Shown: positions 1 through 7,776 of the stretch, piece after piece
Numbering within the stretch: the stretch's first letter is position 1
Layout of the letters: the number at the start of each line of letters is the position of its first letter
Assembly: GCA_019856515.1 (NCBI GenBank)
Contig: CP082230.1
Coordinates: 1,364,001 to 1,428,000 of the forward strand
Length of the DNA stretch: 64,000 bases
Direction of reading: 5' to 3'
Source: Prolixibacteraceae bacterium
GTDB lineage: Bacteria > Bacteroidota > Bacteroidia > Bacteroidales > Prolixibacteraceae
Notes under the pieces: model-generated
Databases searched by the model: none
What the model was told of the DNA's origin: nothing
Seen by the model: only the letters and a program-made list of their open reading frames with translations
Program-made: the position numbers and the translations under genes

Positions 1-734
1 GATTTCATCATCGGATAATTCAGTAGTAGTTTTTTTTGATCTAGAGACAAACAGATTGTAGGCATACTACAATTAATCCCCCATAAATCCTCCTGTACTC
101 TCTTAGGAAAAGGCATAAAGTATCGAAAAGAATCTGTCTCCACAGCCCATTCAAACAAAGTATTACTGTTTTTATAAAAAGAGATACTCGATAAATCCTT
201 ATCCGGTGCCGCTCCGACATATATTCTGTTGTTCACCTTTACAAAAGGAGAGCGTTCGCCAAACCAAATTGTCGACGTCTGATTATTCGATGAACCTTCA
301 AGAAAGGCTATATGTTTGACAGGATGTCCATTTCTATCCACCCACGACATATTATAAGTTAATGGACTATTAACCAAAAAACTATCTGTTGTGAGTTTCT
401 GCACTATCATTGCATCCCCAACATTATACTCACCACTAGTGGCCAACGAAAACAACTTATGCTCTGATTGTTGAGACAAGGACACTTCCGATACAACATT
501 ATTATTCTTATTATAATAAATAAGATACTCTTCCCCCTTCTTATCACCATGGTAATAAGTAAAACGACCTTGATCCACATCAAACTGATTAGATACAGGT
601 ATAATCAACTCCTCTCCCAATCTCAATGTCTTCTGATCGTTCTTTGTATTGTTGCAAGAGAAAAGAAAAGCAATTGCCAATAGTCCTACTAAAAACTGTT
701 GGCTTATTTTATAAACGTCCATTTTCTTTACCAT
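1..734 (-). CDS. Truncated lipoprotein, DUF4221/6-bladed-propeller-like
   Basis: The frame stays open on the minus strand from the window edge to an ATG at 734, with a second in-frame ATG at 722, so the C-terminus is missing. The N-terminus is a clear lipoprotein signal: a hydrophobic stretch ending in the lipobox FLFSC with Cys at residue 27 counted from 734. The remainder is rich in beta-strand-like segments (RFTYYHGDKKGEEYLIYYN, MSWVDRNGHPVKHIAFLEG), resembling the DUF4221/BF3164-type propeller lipoproteins of Bacteroidota. It is probably anchored in the envelope. The family name is a resemblance, not a search result. A small exported peptide gene lies just upstream in the same direction. 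Confidence 0.7.
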   Translation of the reverse strand, partial: MVKKMDVYKISQQFLVGLLAIAFLFSCNNTKNDQKTLRLGEELIIPVSNQFDVDQGRFTYYHGDKKGEEYLIYYNKNNNVVSEVSLSQQSEHKLFSLATSGEYNVGDAMIVQKLTTDSFLVNSPLTYNMSWVDRNGHPVKHIAFLEGSSNNQTSTIWFGERSPFVKVNNRIYVGAAPDKDLSSISFYKNSNTLFEWAVETDSFRYFMPFPKRVQEDLWGINCSMPTICLSLDQKKLLLNYPMMK

Positions 735-944
735 CTATTTTAGTAAAATAAGTACATCAGCCTATTTATATTATTACCCCGGATCTCTTAAAGTATTTTT
801 ACTGCTAGAAATAAATATCTTGCATAAATTCAATCATATAGAGGTAGCATAAAGTATCTCAACATAAGTACTTATAAAGAAGAGGATACAATAAAAGAAT
901 AAGTACCCTCTTCTTATCTAAATTTATTTCAGCATCATGTCTTA

Positions 945-1175
945 CTACTCTGCAACAGTTGCAATATTCCCCTTTTCCACAAACTTAGGTGCTGGTGATG
1001 GACTAGGAGTAATAATGATAGTTGGAAGACATGAACCATTTTTCACCAAACAATTACACCCATCAAAATGACGCAAAGGAATTTGGACAGTTCTAATGTC
1101 TTTTGTTGCATAAACACTCGTTACGATTGTAGCAACGAAAAGCACTAGTAAGGAAATTTTCGATCTAGTTTTCAT
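945..1175 (-). CDS. Small exported peptide (NVEALA-like size and layout)
   Basis: This 76-residue product starts with a strong Sec signal (MKTRSKISLLVLFVATIVTS, followed by VYA-TK). The short mature part has two close cysteines (DGCNCLVKNGSC) and a Pro/Ser segment (PSPSPAP). In Bacteroidota, small exported peptides of the NVEALA group are often encoded beside propeller lipoproteins, which is the arrangement here: the lipoprotein gene ending at the window edge begins about 210 bp downstream on the same strand. The NVEALA motif itself is not present, so family membership is an inference. The three Cys could form a disulfide or bind a ligand. Function unknown. Confidence 0.6.
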   Translation of the reverse strand: MKTRSKISLLVLFVATIVTSVYATKDIRTVQIPLRHFDGCNCLVKNGSCLPTIIITPSPSPAPKFVEKGNIATVAE

Positions 1176-1395
1176 AGTAATAAATTTAAGTTAACGTTAC
1201 ATGAAGATAATATATCACCTCTTTTAATCAAAATATTTTTTAACAATAATTAAATCTATCTAACAATACTATCTCTAACATCCCATTTAATAAGCACAAT
1301 CATCTCCACTCACTTAATTCATAATAGAAATTATTGTATTTTAGACACTTTTTCACAGAACACCATTTATTATCAATTTATAAACAATCCGAAGT

Positions 1396-2178
1396 ATGAT
1401 CTTTAAAGCAATAAAGACAATAATAAAAAGGAAAGAACTCCTAGTTACACTACTTTGCATTTTAACACTATCCTGTGCCAACCCTACAAAAGATAAAGAC
1501 ATATTAGGACTAAAAGGAGAGGTAAAAGAGTGTCATGAGACCAGATACGATGCACAGAAAAAAGATGGAAAATGGACAAAAAGCTACATACAACAGTACG
1601 CATTCGAGAATTTCTACATGAATATCGAGGGCAATTACGACTCTATAAAATACAAAGATCAAGACAATAAGATTATTATGTATCTCATCCCTGAAAGAAA
1701 AGATGGGCGAATAGATGTCGAGAAGATATTTGATGCGGATGGACAGTTAATGTATTCGCAGAAATACCAATACTATTCAGACTTTGAAACCTACTACGAA
1801 AAGCTCACTCCTAACGGACTAAAAGAGATGGAATTTAGGGTAAGCTATGATATCTATCATCGCATCAAATCGATGAAGTATAAGCTCTTCACATATAAAC
1901 AAAAGGTAGATTCATCCATCGATGATAAAAAGAATAAAGCATTAAAATCATCACAAAAGCCTATAGACATCAGTAATTATGATGTAAAATACACCTATAA
2001 AGATGGCCACATAGAGAGCATCCAAACAAGTTTAGAAGATAATATTTCATATACGATAAGCTACGAATACCTTGAATTTGATTCTTATGATAACTGGATC
2101 AAAAGGGTTGAGAAATATAGCGATGGATATAATAAACGCTATACGTATGTAACCCATGAGATATCCTATTATCAATAG
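1396..2178 (+). CDS. Lipoprotein with YD-repeat-like beta segments
   Basis: 260 residues. The signal is type II, with lipobox LTLSC and Cys27. The mature protein opens with LGLKGEVKECHETRYDA and continues with repeated strands ending in aromatic-plus-charge patterns (IFDADGQLMYSQKYQYY, SYDIYHRIKSMKYKLF, NVKYTYKDGHIESIQ-type turns, FDSYDNWIKRVEKYSDG). This is the loose YD/RHS-like pattern common in Bacteroidota surface lipoproteins. The gene at 17.05-18.03 kb has the same architecture. It is probably an envelope protein of unknown function. It stands alone, with AT-rich spacers on both sides. Confidence 0.7.
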   Translation: MIFKAIKTIIKRKELLVTLLCILTLSCANPTKDKDILGLKGEVKECHETRYDAQKKDGKWTKSYIQQYAFENFYMNIEGNYDSIKYKDQDNKIIMYLIPERKDGRIDVEKIFDADGQLMYSQKYQYYSDFETYYEKLTPNGLKEMEFRVSYDIYHRIKSMKYKLFTYKQKVDSSIDDKKNKALKSSQKPIDISNYDVKYTYKDGHIESIQTSLEDNISYTISYEYLEFDSYDNWIKRVEKYSDGYNKRYTYVTHEISYYQ

Positions 2179-2437
2179 AGCGATCAATTACTACATCACA
2201 CTCCGCTAATAGGCAAATACACATCCCATGTTTGAATAACTTTTTCACCCATGCTTTTAACCATGACGGTAAAAATAGAGTATACACCAAACGAAAGAGA
2301 GTAAATATTGTTCATTATCAAAAATTGAAGCTATATTGGTAACTCTATGCTTCCAATATGAAGAAACTGAAGAACAATAAGAGGAGTTCATTAAGACAAA
2401 TAATACGATTTTATCAATAAATTTAAAGCGTAATACT

Positions 2438-2725
2438 ATGATCATTGTTACAGTAGATTGTCACCCTAAAAAAGAGCACAAAGAGAGTTATTTAAACACC
2501 TTCAATGAGGTTTCTAAGACTGTCCATAACGAAGAAGGGTGTATAAGATACGAGATATTCCAAAAAGATGCAGATAGCCCAAATCTCTTTATTTTTGAGA
2601 AATGGGAGTCACAAGAAACTTTAGATGCACACATTGCCACACCACATATGAATGCATTCTTTGAAAAGACAAACCCTTGGCTTGAAAAAGAGCTAGAGAT
2701 CAACGTCTTTGATGTGAAATCTTAA
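2438..2725 (+). CDS. Antibiotic biosynthesis monooxygenase (ABM) domain protein
   Basis: 95 residues, the usual length of YgiN-like ABM proteins. It begins with the ferredoxin-like beta strand MIIVTVDCHPKKEH and contains the family signature EGCIRYEIFQ, then FIFEKWESQETLDAHIATPHM, which supplies the conserved W-x3-E-x3-H-x4-H arrangement. Such small dimeric enzymes oxidise quinol-like or other small molecules without bound cofactor. The substrate cannot be read from sequence. No partner gene is adjacent. The ATG at 2438 gives the family's normal N-terminus. Confidence 0.85.
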   Translation: MIIVTVDCHPKKEHKESYLNTFNEVSKTVHNEEGCIRYEIFQKDADSPNLFIFEKWESQETLDAHIATPHMNAFFEKTNPWLEKELEINVFDVKS

Positions 2726-2767
2726 GGTATAACATTTAAGTCACCGAGCTAAGAATCTAAGAAAAAC

Positions 2768-2840
2768 CTATCTCATGGAGATATAGTGTAGGAATAACCA
2801 ATATTTCCATCGTCTGTATGGTCCATGAGATAGCCTTTTG
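2768..2840 (+). terminator. Putative terminator after the ABM gene
   Basis: A 12-bp perfect inverted repeat, CTATCTCATGGA at 2768-2779 and TCCATGAGATAG at 2822-2833, is followed by CCTTTTGC. The loop is long (42 nt), so this could instead be a regulatory or repeat structure. Confidence 0.4.
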
Positions 2841-2961
2841 CTTATCTCCTTTTCAATTTACCCTTCCTCTCTTATATTGATCCCCTCCACCCAAGAGTAT
2901 TGGATCATAAATTAGCTTGACATCAAAGAGAAGAGCTCTTTAATGCCACCTACCCCTGAAT

Positions 2962-3172
2962 AACATACGACGAACCCCTGCCCTCTTTAGAATATCATTT
3001 GAACTACATTCGAAGTTTCCTCACCCAAAATGGGAAATCGATGAATGAAATTCGAATGAAATTCGAATGAAATTCGAATGAAATTCGAGTCGACTTCGAG
3101 TCATCGCAGGGCATAGGCAGGGGAAAGTAGCCTATTAGACAAGGCAAGGTGAACTAAAAAGAGTAAGATCGG
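2962..3172. repeat. Intergenic palindromic element with 11-nt direct repeats, copy 1
   Basis: The core at 3041-3088 repeats the 11-mer ATGAAATTCGA four times in tandem, then ends in GTCGACTTCGAGTC. It is flanked by CCCCTGCC (about 2975) and GGCAGGGG (about 3117), which pair as an inverted repeat. A second copy, with the shared block CTCACCCAAAA-x-GGGAAAT followed by CGATGAATGAA, lies at 47.78-47.96 kb with a different 11-mer and a different outer stem. The unit length is not a multiple of three and no reading frame spans it. Confidence 0.75.
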
Positions 3173-3273
3173 TTAACCATAAAACATGAATACATAATTT
3201 AATTTACACATCCTATTAAATATCCACACATACAATAAAAATGAGATCACCTGAAATATACCTGCTATTGGAT

Positions 3274-3450
3274 AGGGCTATGAAACGGTTTTCATACGGT
3301 ATTCAAACGGTGCTAGTCCATACTTGCCTCATACATAGCTCACACATCACTCATGTTTGGGGACAAAAACATGAGTGAACTCTGGACTAGTTTTGAGCTG
3401 ACTATAAACGAAGACCGTATTAAACCCGTTTAAAACCCGATTGATATCCC
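3274..3450. repeat. Large imperfect palindrome with 11-nt periodic arms
   Basis: The centre is ACTCATGTTT/AAACATGAGT (about 3350-3376). Further out, CTAGTCCA pairs with TGGACTAG. The outer arms each consist of 11-nt units: AAACGGTTTTC, ATACGGTATTC, AAACGGTGCTA on the left, and ACCGTATTAAA, CCCGTTTAAAA, CCCGATTGATA on the right. The whole could fold into a long cruciform or RNA hairpin. No coding frame is supported. Confidence 0.65.
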
Positions 3451-3856
3451 TATCATACTATAGTGACATCCCTGTCATCTCTCAATTAAACCGGAGGGAT
3501 TACCTTATAAAACTACTCTTTCCATGTATACTAATTTAAGAAAATTTAGACAGAGTTAATTTTACACCGTCACTATTCGTAACGATATCATTGCAAAATG
3601 GATATGCAGTTTGCAGTGACCGACGCAATCGGGTATCTCCGAAACTTATCAAAAATAATTTTTAATGTTCAAGAACTAAAAAAAACGATTGATATTTGCA
3701 TCCAACCTGTTCATACAAAGTGTAAATAAACCATGTCTGTCTACTTCTCAAAACCATAGCATCTCTTCATTAGGCATATCAGAAGGTAAGGAGCCAACCT
3801 TTAGCCTAAAGAAGTTCTCGTTCTAGCTATGATAGATGATAAGTATAGAAGTATAA

Positions 3857-3887
3857 GACTGTAGGGCTGACTTGCAGCCCTACAGTC
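3857..3887. repeat. Strong 12-bp hairpin in intergenic DNA
   Basis: GACTGTAGGGCT at 3857-3868 pairs perfectly with AGCCCTACAGTC at 3876-3887 across a 7-nt loop. No gene ends immediately before it and no T-run follows directly, so it looks more like one of this genome's dispersed hairpin cassettes than a terminator. Confidence 0.6.
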
Positions 3888-4153
3888 ATTTCACCTATCT
3901 CCAGCGATTCACACAAGGATACATAACTATAGTGCTTTCAGTACGAGTTATAATTATATAGGTTTGAAAAAATGACTTAACGCTTCTGTTCAATGAATAG
4001 TTTTTTATGAAGGTAGCTACAGACATATAAAAAATATCACTTGCCATTTTCTTCTTAAACATAAAATAAAGAGAATACTAAGCCTTCAACAATTGAAGGT
4101 TTAATTGTTTGCTTCATATGAGCAGACTTAACTTATACAATTCAAAATATTGA

Positions 4154-4909
4154 TTACAATCTATTCCATTTAAGACATGTTCTATAGAAATCATTAGTTG
4201 TTTCTTGTACCTCAATTGGTAGCAATGCAATCCAGTCTTCATATGAGAATGCTTTTATGATTGCTTGTTCAGCTCTTGAAATGAGATCATGATCGACTGG
4301 AATATTTGATATTTTATAACGCTCTATAATCTGCTTAACCATCCTGTCTTTATTGATCTGAGCTTCGATTTTGTAATGGTCTAATCTTTTTTGAGGTGCA
4401 ACAACGGCAAAGAAAGTTTTACAATATTTATTGTTTGCATTTTTCAAGACACATGCAAAGTTTCGACTTGCTTGATTATAATCAGGAGCATGTGTTGTTT
4501 TTTGACTTAAGTTGCTTTTGAGTTTTGCTTCAATAATTCCAAAAACCTTTGCATCATCATTTACAATTATCTCTCCACGCTCTCCATAATTTATGCTAAA
4601 ATCACCAAGAGCCATATCCGCATGCGTATACCCTTCTCTTTTTACATCCACCTTAATAAATGGACTTGAAATAAGACCTTCTGATGTCCAACTATTTATC
4701 TCTGAAAAATCAATTAAGCCGTCAATTACAACATTATATTTCTTTGATTGATATACTAATAGTCTTATCAACCAACCTTCGTTATAAACCTCTGTTGGAT
4801 TGACAAAAGGAACTACACGACTTGTCATTGAGTCATCAATGGATTCTAGTATTTGTTCAAAAAAATTCAAAAACGCCATACTAATATATTTATTGATTAT
4901 GAAATTCAT
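4154..4909 (-). CDS. PD-(D/E)XK nuclease-like protein
   Basis: 251 residues from the ATG at 4909. An alternative ATG at 4879 gives MAFLNFFEQILESI and is at least as plausible. I do not recognise a named family. The middle has the arrangement expected of a restriction-type nuclease core: an acidic residue in ADMALGDFSI, a strand-like spacer, then GIIEAKLKS (the E-x-K half of PD-(D/E)XK). The surrounding text (IIVNDDAKVFGIIEAK, FFAVVAPQKRLDHYKIE) fits alternating strands and helices. The gene is AT-rich and lies about 1.1 kb from McrBC, so a defence role is possible. It lacks an adjacent methylase. Function is inferred from the motif only. Confidence 0.6.
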   Translation of the reverse strand: MNFIINKYISMAFLNFFEQILESIDDSMTSRVVPFVNPTEVYNEGWLIRLLVYQSKKYNVVIDGLIDFSEINSWTSEGLISSPFIKVDVKREGYTHADMALGDFSINYGERGEIIVNDDAKVFGIIEAKLKSNLSQKTTHAPDYNQASRNFACVLKNANNKYCKTFFAVVAPQKRLDHYKIEAQINKDRMVKQIIERYKISNIPVDHDLISRAEQAIIKAFSYEDWIALLPIEVQETTNDFYRTCLKWNRL

Positions 4910-5284
4910 TTATATAAGTAGAAATCAACTCAGATCGTTAAATTCGTTGGATAAGAATTATACCGATAAGAATGAAACATACAATAATAATCAATTTTAA
5001 ATTATGATCAATGTAACACATTCTTCATTACAGCCTTAAAGAATAAAATTAACATTACAAAACACATGACATGGAAGTAATCCGTACTAACTGTGAACGA
5101 ATACAGTAAGAAAAATTATAATAAAGACTGTCTTCCGCAACAACAAAGCCCTAAATGTTCTAGACACAATAGCCTAGACATATACTGAATTGCTACTTTT
5201 GAATGAATTTGTGATAATTGGATCTACAGCCTAGATCTGTATTTTCATTAATACCCATCGCTTTTCACGGGGCTATTAATTGTA

Positions 5285-5297
5285 GCACTTTCAGTGC
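5285..5297. repeat. GCACTTTCAGTGC mini-hairpin
   Basis: A 5-bp stem (GCACT/AGTGC) with loop TTC, in the context TGTAGCACTTTCAGTGCATC. The same 13-mer recurs at 18119-18131, and a variant (GTGCTTTCAGTAC) occurs near 3945. Confidence 0.6.
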
Positions 5298-5326
5298 ATC
5301 GTTGTTGCATTATTAAACATTTATTT

Positions 5327-5505
5327 GGGTCAGGCCTTCAGCCTTTGATTGTGTGGTGGGTTTGTTTTCCCAAGGCTTCAACCAATACCTTGACCTTCGG
5401 TCAAATTATGGTTTTCACCATTGGGCTAAGTTCGGTTTCCCTTTCAGGGAAGGTTGCAAAATTAAAAGATCCGTGGAAATCCGTCTCATCCGTTGAATCC
5501 GTGGC
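5327..5505 (+). repeat. Repeat array A, unit 1 (hairpin-rich dispersed repeat)
   Basis: The unit begins GGGTCAGGCCTTCAGCC and ends ATCCGTTGAATCCGTGGC. Inside are two mini-hairpins, TTGACC-TTC-GGTCAA at 5390-5404 and TTTCCCT-TTC-AGGGAAG near 5440. Reading frames through it on both strands are artefacts of the repeat. It is followed by about 70 bp containing the palindromic GAGCTGGAGCTC before unit 2. Confidence 0.85.
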
Positions 5506-5576
5506 GATTATTACATTTAAGCATTAGTGTGATACATGATGCCGAGCTGGAGCTCAGCTTTCCCAGTTGTTCCTCT

Positions 5577-5748
5577 GGGTCAGGCCTTTGGTTGTAAGGA
5601 GATTTTTTTTCCAAGGCTTCAACCAATACCTTGACCTTCGGTCAAATTATGATTTTCACCATTGGGCTAAGTTCGGTTTCCCTTTCAGGGAAGGTTGCAA
5701 AATAAAAAAAATCGGTGGAAATCCGTCTCATCCGTTGAATCTGTGGCT
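5577..5748 (+). repeat. Repeat array A, unit 2
   Basis: A second direct copy starts 250 bp after unit 1, with the same internal hairpins and the same ATCCGTTGAAT-CTGTGGC end. A decaying tail to about 5945 repeats phrases of the type ATCTGTTTCATCTGTGT. Confidence 0.85.
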
Positions 5749-6081
5749 GTATTTTCCTTGCACCACAGCCATAATAAAGATCCGTGCTCATTAGTACTAT
5801 CTGTTTCATCTGTGTATTATCCCCTGCACTTGAACATGTTACATGACACCTAACTAGGGCTCAGCATTCGCAATTCTGTCTTCGTGGTTCCATTTGAATC
5901 TGTGTTCATCAGTGCCATCTGTTTCATCTGTGTGCTATTTCCTGCGCTTCTTCCCTTGGTATTACTTTTTAATCTGTAAGGTTAAGGGGTAATATAGAAT
6001 CCATCTATGTGTATAATTTTATATCTTCATCTTGGATTCACATTTGAATAAATGGGTCTATTTTATCAAAAGAGAAGCAGG

Positions 6082-7776
6082 ATGAATAAACAGCAATATT
6101 TTGTTTGTAGCGTTGGGAGCAATCATGAAGGCTATACAGAAGAAAATCTAGATCGTATGATTGAGCACGGCGCCTTTGTATTTCATGAAGACACCACCCA
6201 GCGAGGACATTACAGGGAGATTCAAGATGGTGATATTTTGATTCTGAAGTATAATAATCAGTTTATTGCTTATGGAGAAAAGTGTTCTCGAGAGGTAGCG
6301 ATAAATGGAGAGGATGGATGGAACCAAATTTTTCCGATTAGGGAGTGGATATTCCACGATGATGCATCACCACGCAAAGGGGTTTCCCATAAAGGGTTAC
6401 AGGATAACACACTCAAAGGAGCAGGTCAAATGGGAACGGTTAAGATGATTAAACCATCTTTTGGTTATAAGTCGATCGAATCCATACACTCAGAAAACGA
6501 ACTATTTGAAAGAATGAAAGAGCTACATCAAAATAATTTATCATCAAATGACATTTCAGTACTGAAGAAGAAGAGACAGATTATCTTGCAAGGTCCTCCT
6601 GGCACAGGTAAGACCTATTCTGCCAAAGATATAGCTGAAGAGATGATATTCGGGGAGGTGTCGGAAGATAAAAGAGAACAGAAAAAGCGTTTGGAGACCT
6701 CGGAGCAGTTTCAATTAACACAGTTCCACCCATCTTATTCTTATGAAGATTTTGTGAGAGGTATTGAAGCGTCATCGGGGAAAGATGGTATACAATATAA
6801 TACCAAGAATCGTATTCTTGCTGACTTTGCAGACAAAGCACTAAAGAACGTACAGTTGGCGACATTAGAGAAGGAGACGTTTTCGAAAGAGCAACACGTT
6901 TATGAGCTCCTTACGCAATTTGCGGACCAAGTGCAAGAGAAGATCGATAATGACGGTCGTTATCCTATTACCGATTCTGTATATATCTCGGAGGTGAGTG
7001 ATAAAGGGTTTCGCTATACGGGAGATAATTGGGGCAATGCACCAAGAATAAAGTTCGAGGATTTGGTGCAGATAGAACTTCTGCAAGCCCATACAAGGCA
7101 AGCCATTAAACATGCCGACGGGCTATCGGGACTTGCAGACCATCATGCGACCTATTTTAATAATTTATCGAAGAAATTCAGAGATGCATTTCCATCGGAA
7201 CTGAATAATATGCCCTCCACGCATAAAGAGCAACCTACGGTAAAAAACTTTGTGTTGATTATTGATGAGATTAACAGGGCCAATTTGCCATCGGTCATGG
7301 GAGAACTGATTTATGCATTAGAGTATCGAGGCGAAGCGGTGGAGAGCATGTATGCTGTGGACGGAGATCGTAGGATTATCATTCCAGATAATTTATATAT
7401 CATTGGTACGATGAACACCGCAGACCGAAGTGTAGGGCATATTGACTATGCTATTCGACGTCGTTTTGCGTTTATTGATATGTTGCCAAATGAGAAGGTG
7501 ATTACTGAAGGAGAGGCAAGTGAATTGTTTCATCGTGTAAGCGAACTTTTTGTTACGGAAGAGGGAGATAAAAAAGAGAATGCGAAATACCTTGCTCCTG
7601 ATTTCGATTATAAAGAGATACAGTTAGGACATAGTTATTTTATGGCTGAAACGACTTCGGATCTGAAGATGAAGTTGGAGTATGAGATCAAACCGATCTT
7701 AAGAGAGTATGTGAAAGATGGTATTCTTCAACCTAGTGCCACTGAAATTATCGAAGCGTTAGATGTCCATGCATAA
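6082..7776 (+). CDS. mcrB: McrB-like AAA+ GTPase subunit of a modification-dependent restriction system
   Basis: 564 residues from the ATG at 6082, which is preceded by AGCAGG. An upstream in-frame ATG at 6052 would add ten residues. The N-terminal 130 residues (VCSVGSNHEGY, GDILILKYNNQFIAYG) look like a PUA/EVE-type base-recognition domain. The C-terminal part is an McrB motor: Walker A GPPGTGKT at 171-178, Walker B IIDEINRANLPSVMGEL with the DEINRA signature near 395-400, and the McrB hallmark GTMNTADRS at about 443-451, followed by DYAIRRRF. It would bind modified DNA and translocate with GTP. The stop overlaps mcrC by 14 bp, indicating translational coupling. It is flanked by repeat array A. 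Confidence 0.93.
   Translation: MNKQQYFVCSVGSNHEGYTEENLDRMIEHGAFVFHEDTTQRGHYREIQDGDILILKYNNQFIAYGEKCSREVAINGEDGWNQIFPIREWIFHDDASPRKGVSHKGLQDNTLKGAGQMGTVKMIKPSFGYKSIESIHSENELFERMKELHQNNLSSNDISVLKKKRQIILQGPPGTGKTYSAKDIAEEMIFGEVSEDKREQKKRLETSEQFQLTQFHPSYSYEDFVRGIEASSGKDGIQYNTKNRILADFADKALKNVQLATLEKETFSKEQHVYELLTQFADQVQEKIDNDGRYPITDSVYISEVSDKGFRYTGDNWGNAPRIKFEDLVQIELLQAHTRQAIKHADGLSGLADHHATYFNNLSKKFRDAFPSELNNMPSTHKEQPTVKNFVLIIDEINRANLPSVMGELIYALEYRGEAVESMYAVDGDRRIIIPDNLYIIGTMNTADRSVGHIDYAIRRRFAFIDMLPNEKVITEGEASELFHRVSELFVTEEGDKKENAKYLAPDFDYKEIQLGHSYFMAETTSDLKMKLEYEIKPILREYVKDGILQPSATEIIEALDVHA

Larger units (their letters stand above)
2726..4153. other. 1.4-kb non-coding stretch with several palindromes
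   Basis: I see no credible gene here. The stretch holds four structures in sequence: the long-loop inverted repeat near 2.77-2.83 kb, an 11-nt periodic repeat inside an inverted repeat (2.96-3.17 kb), a second large imperfect palindrome with 11-nt periodic arms (3.27-3.45 kb), and a strong hairpin at 3.86-3.89 kb. The remainder is AT-rich sequence with stops in all frames. Confidence 0.7.
4910..6051. other. Non-coding stretch carrying repeat array A
   Basis: 4910-5240 is AT-rich with nothing recognisable. 5240-5945 consists of hairpin-rich repeats described separately. 5946-6051 should contain the promoter of the McrBC operon, but no convincing TAnnTTTG box could be placed. Confidence 0.6.

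Noticed and set aside
2962..3172. CRISPR-like array
   Set aside because: The 11-nt units are adjacent with no unique spacers, and no cas genes are present.
5294..5794. Plus-strand frames of about 75 residues in repeat array A
   Set aside because: They are translations of the non-coding repeat (same peptide fragments such as PLVVRRF and TNTLTFGQ in different frames), with no start signal or domain.
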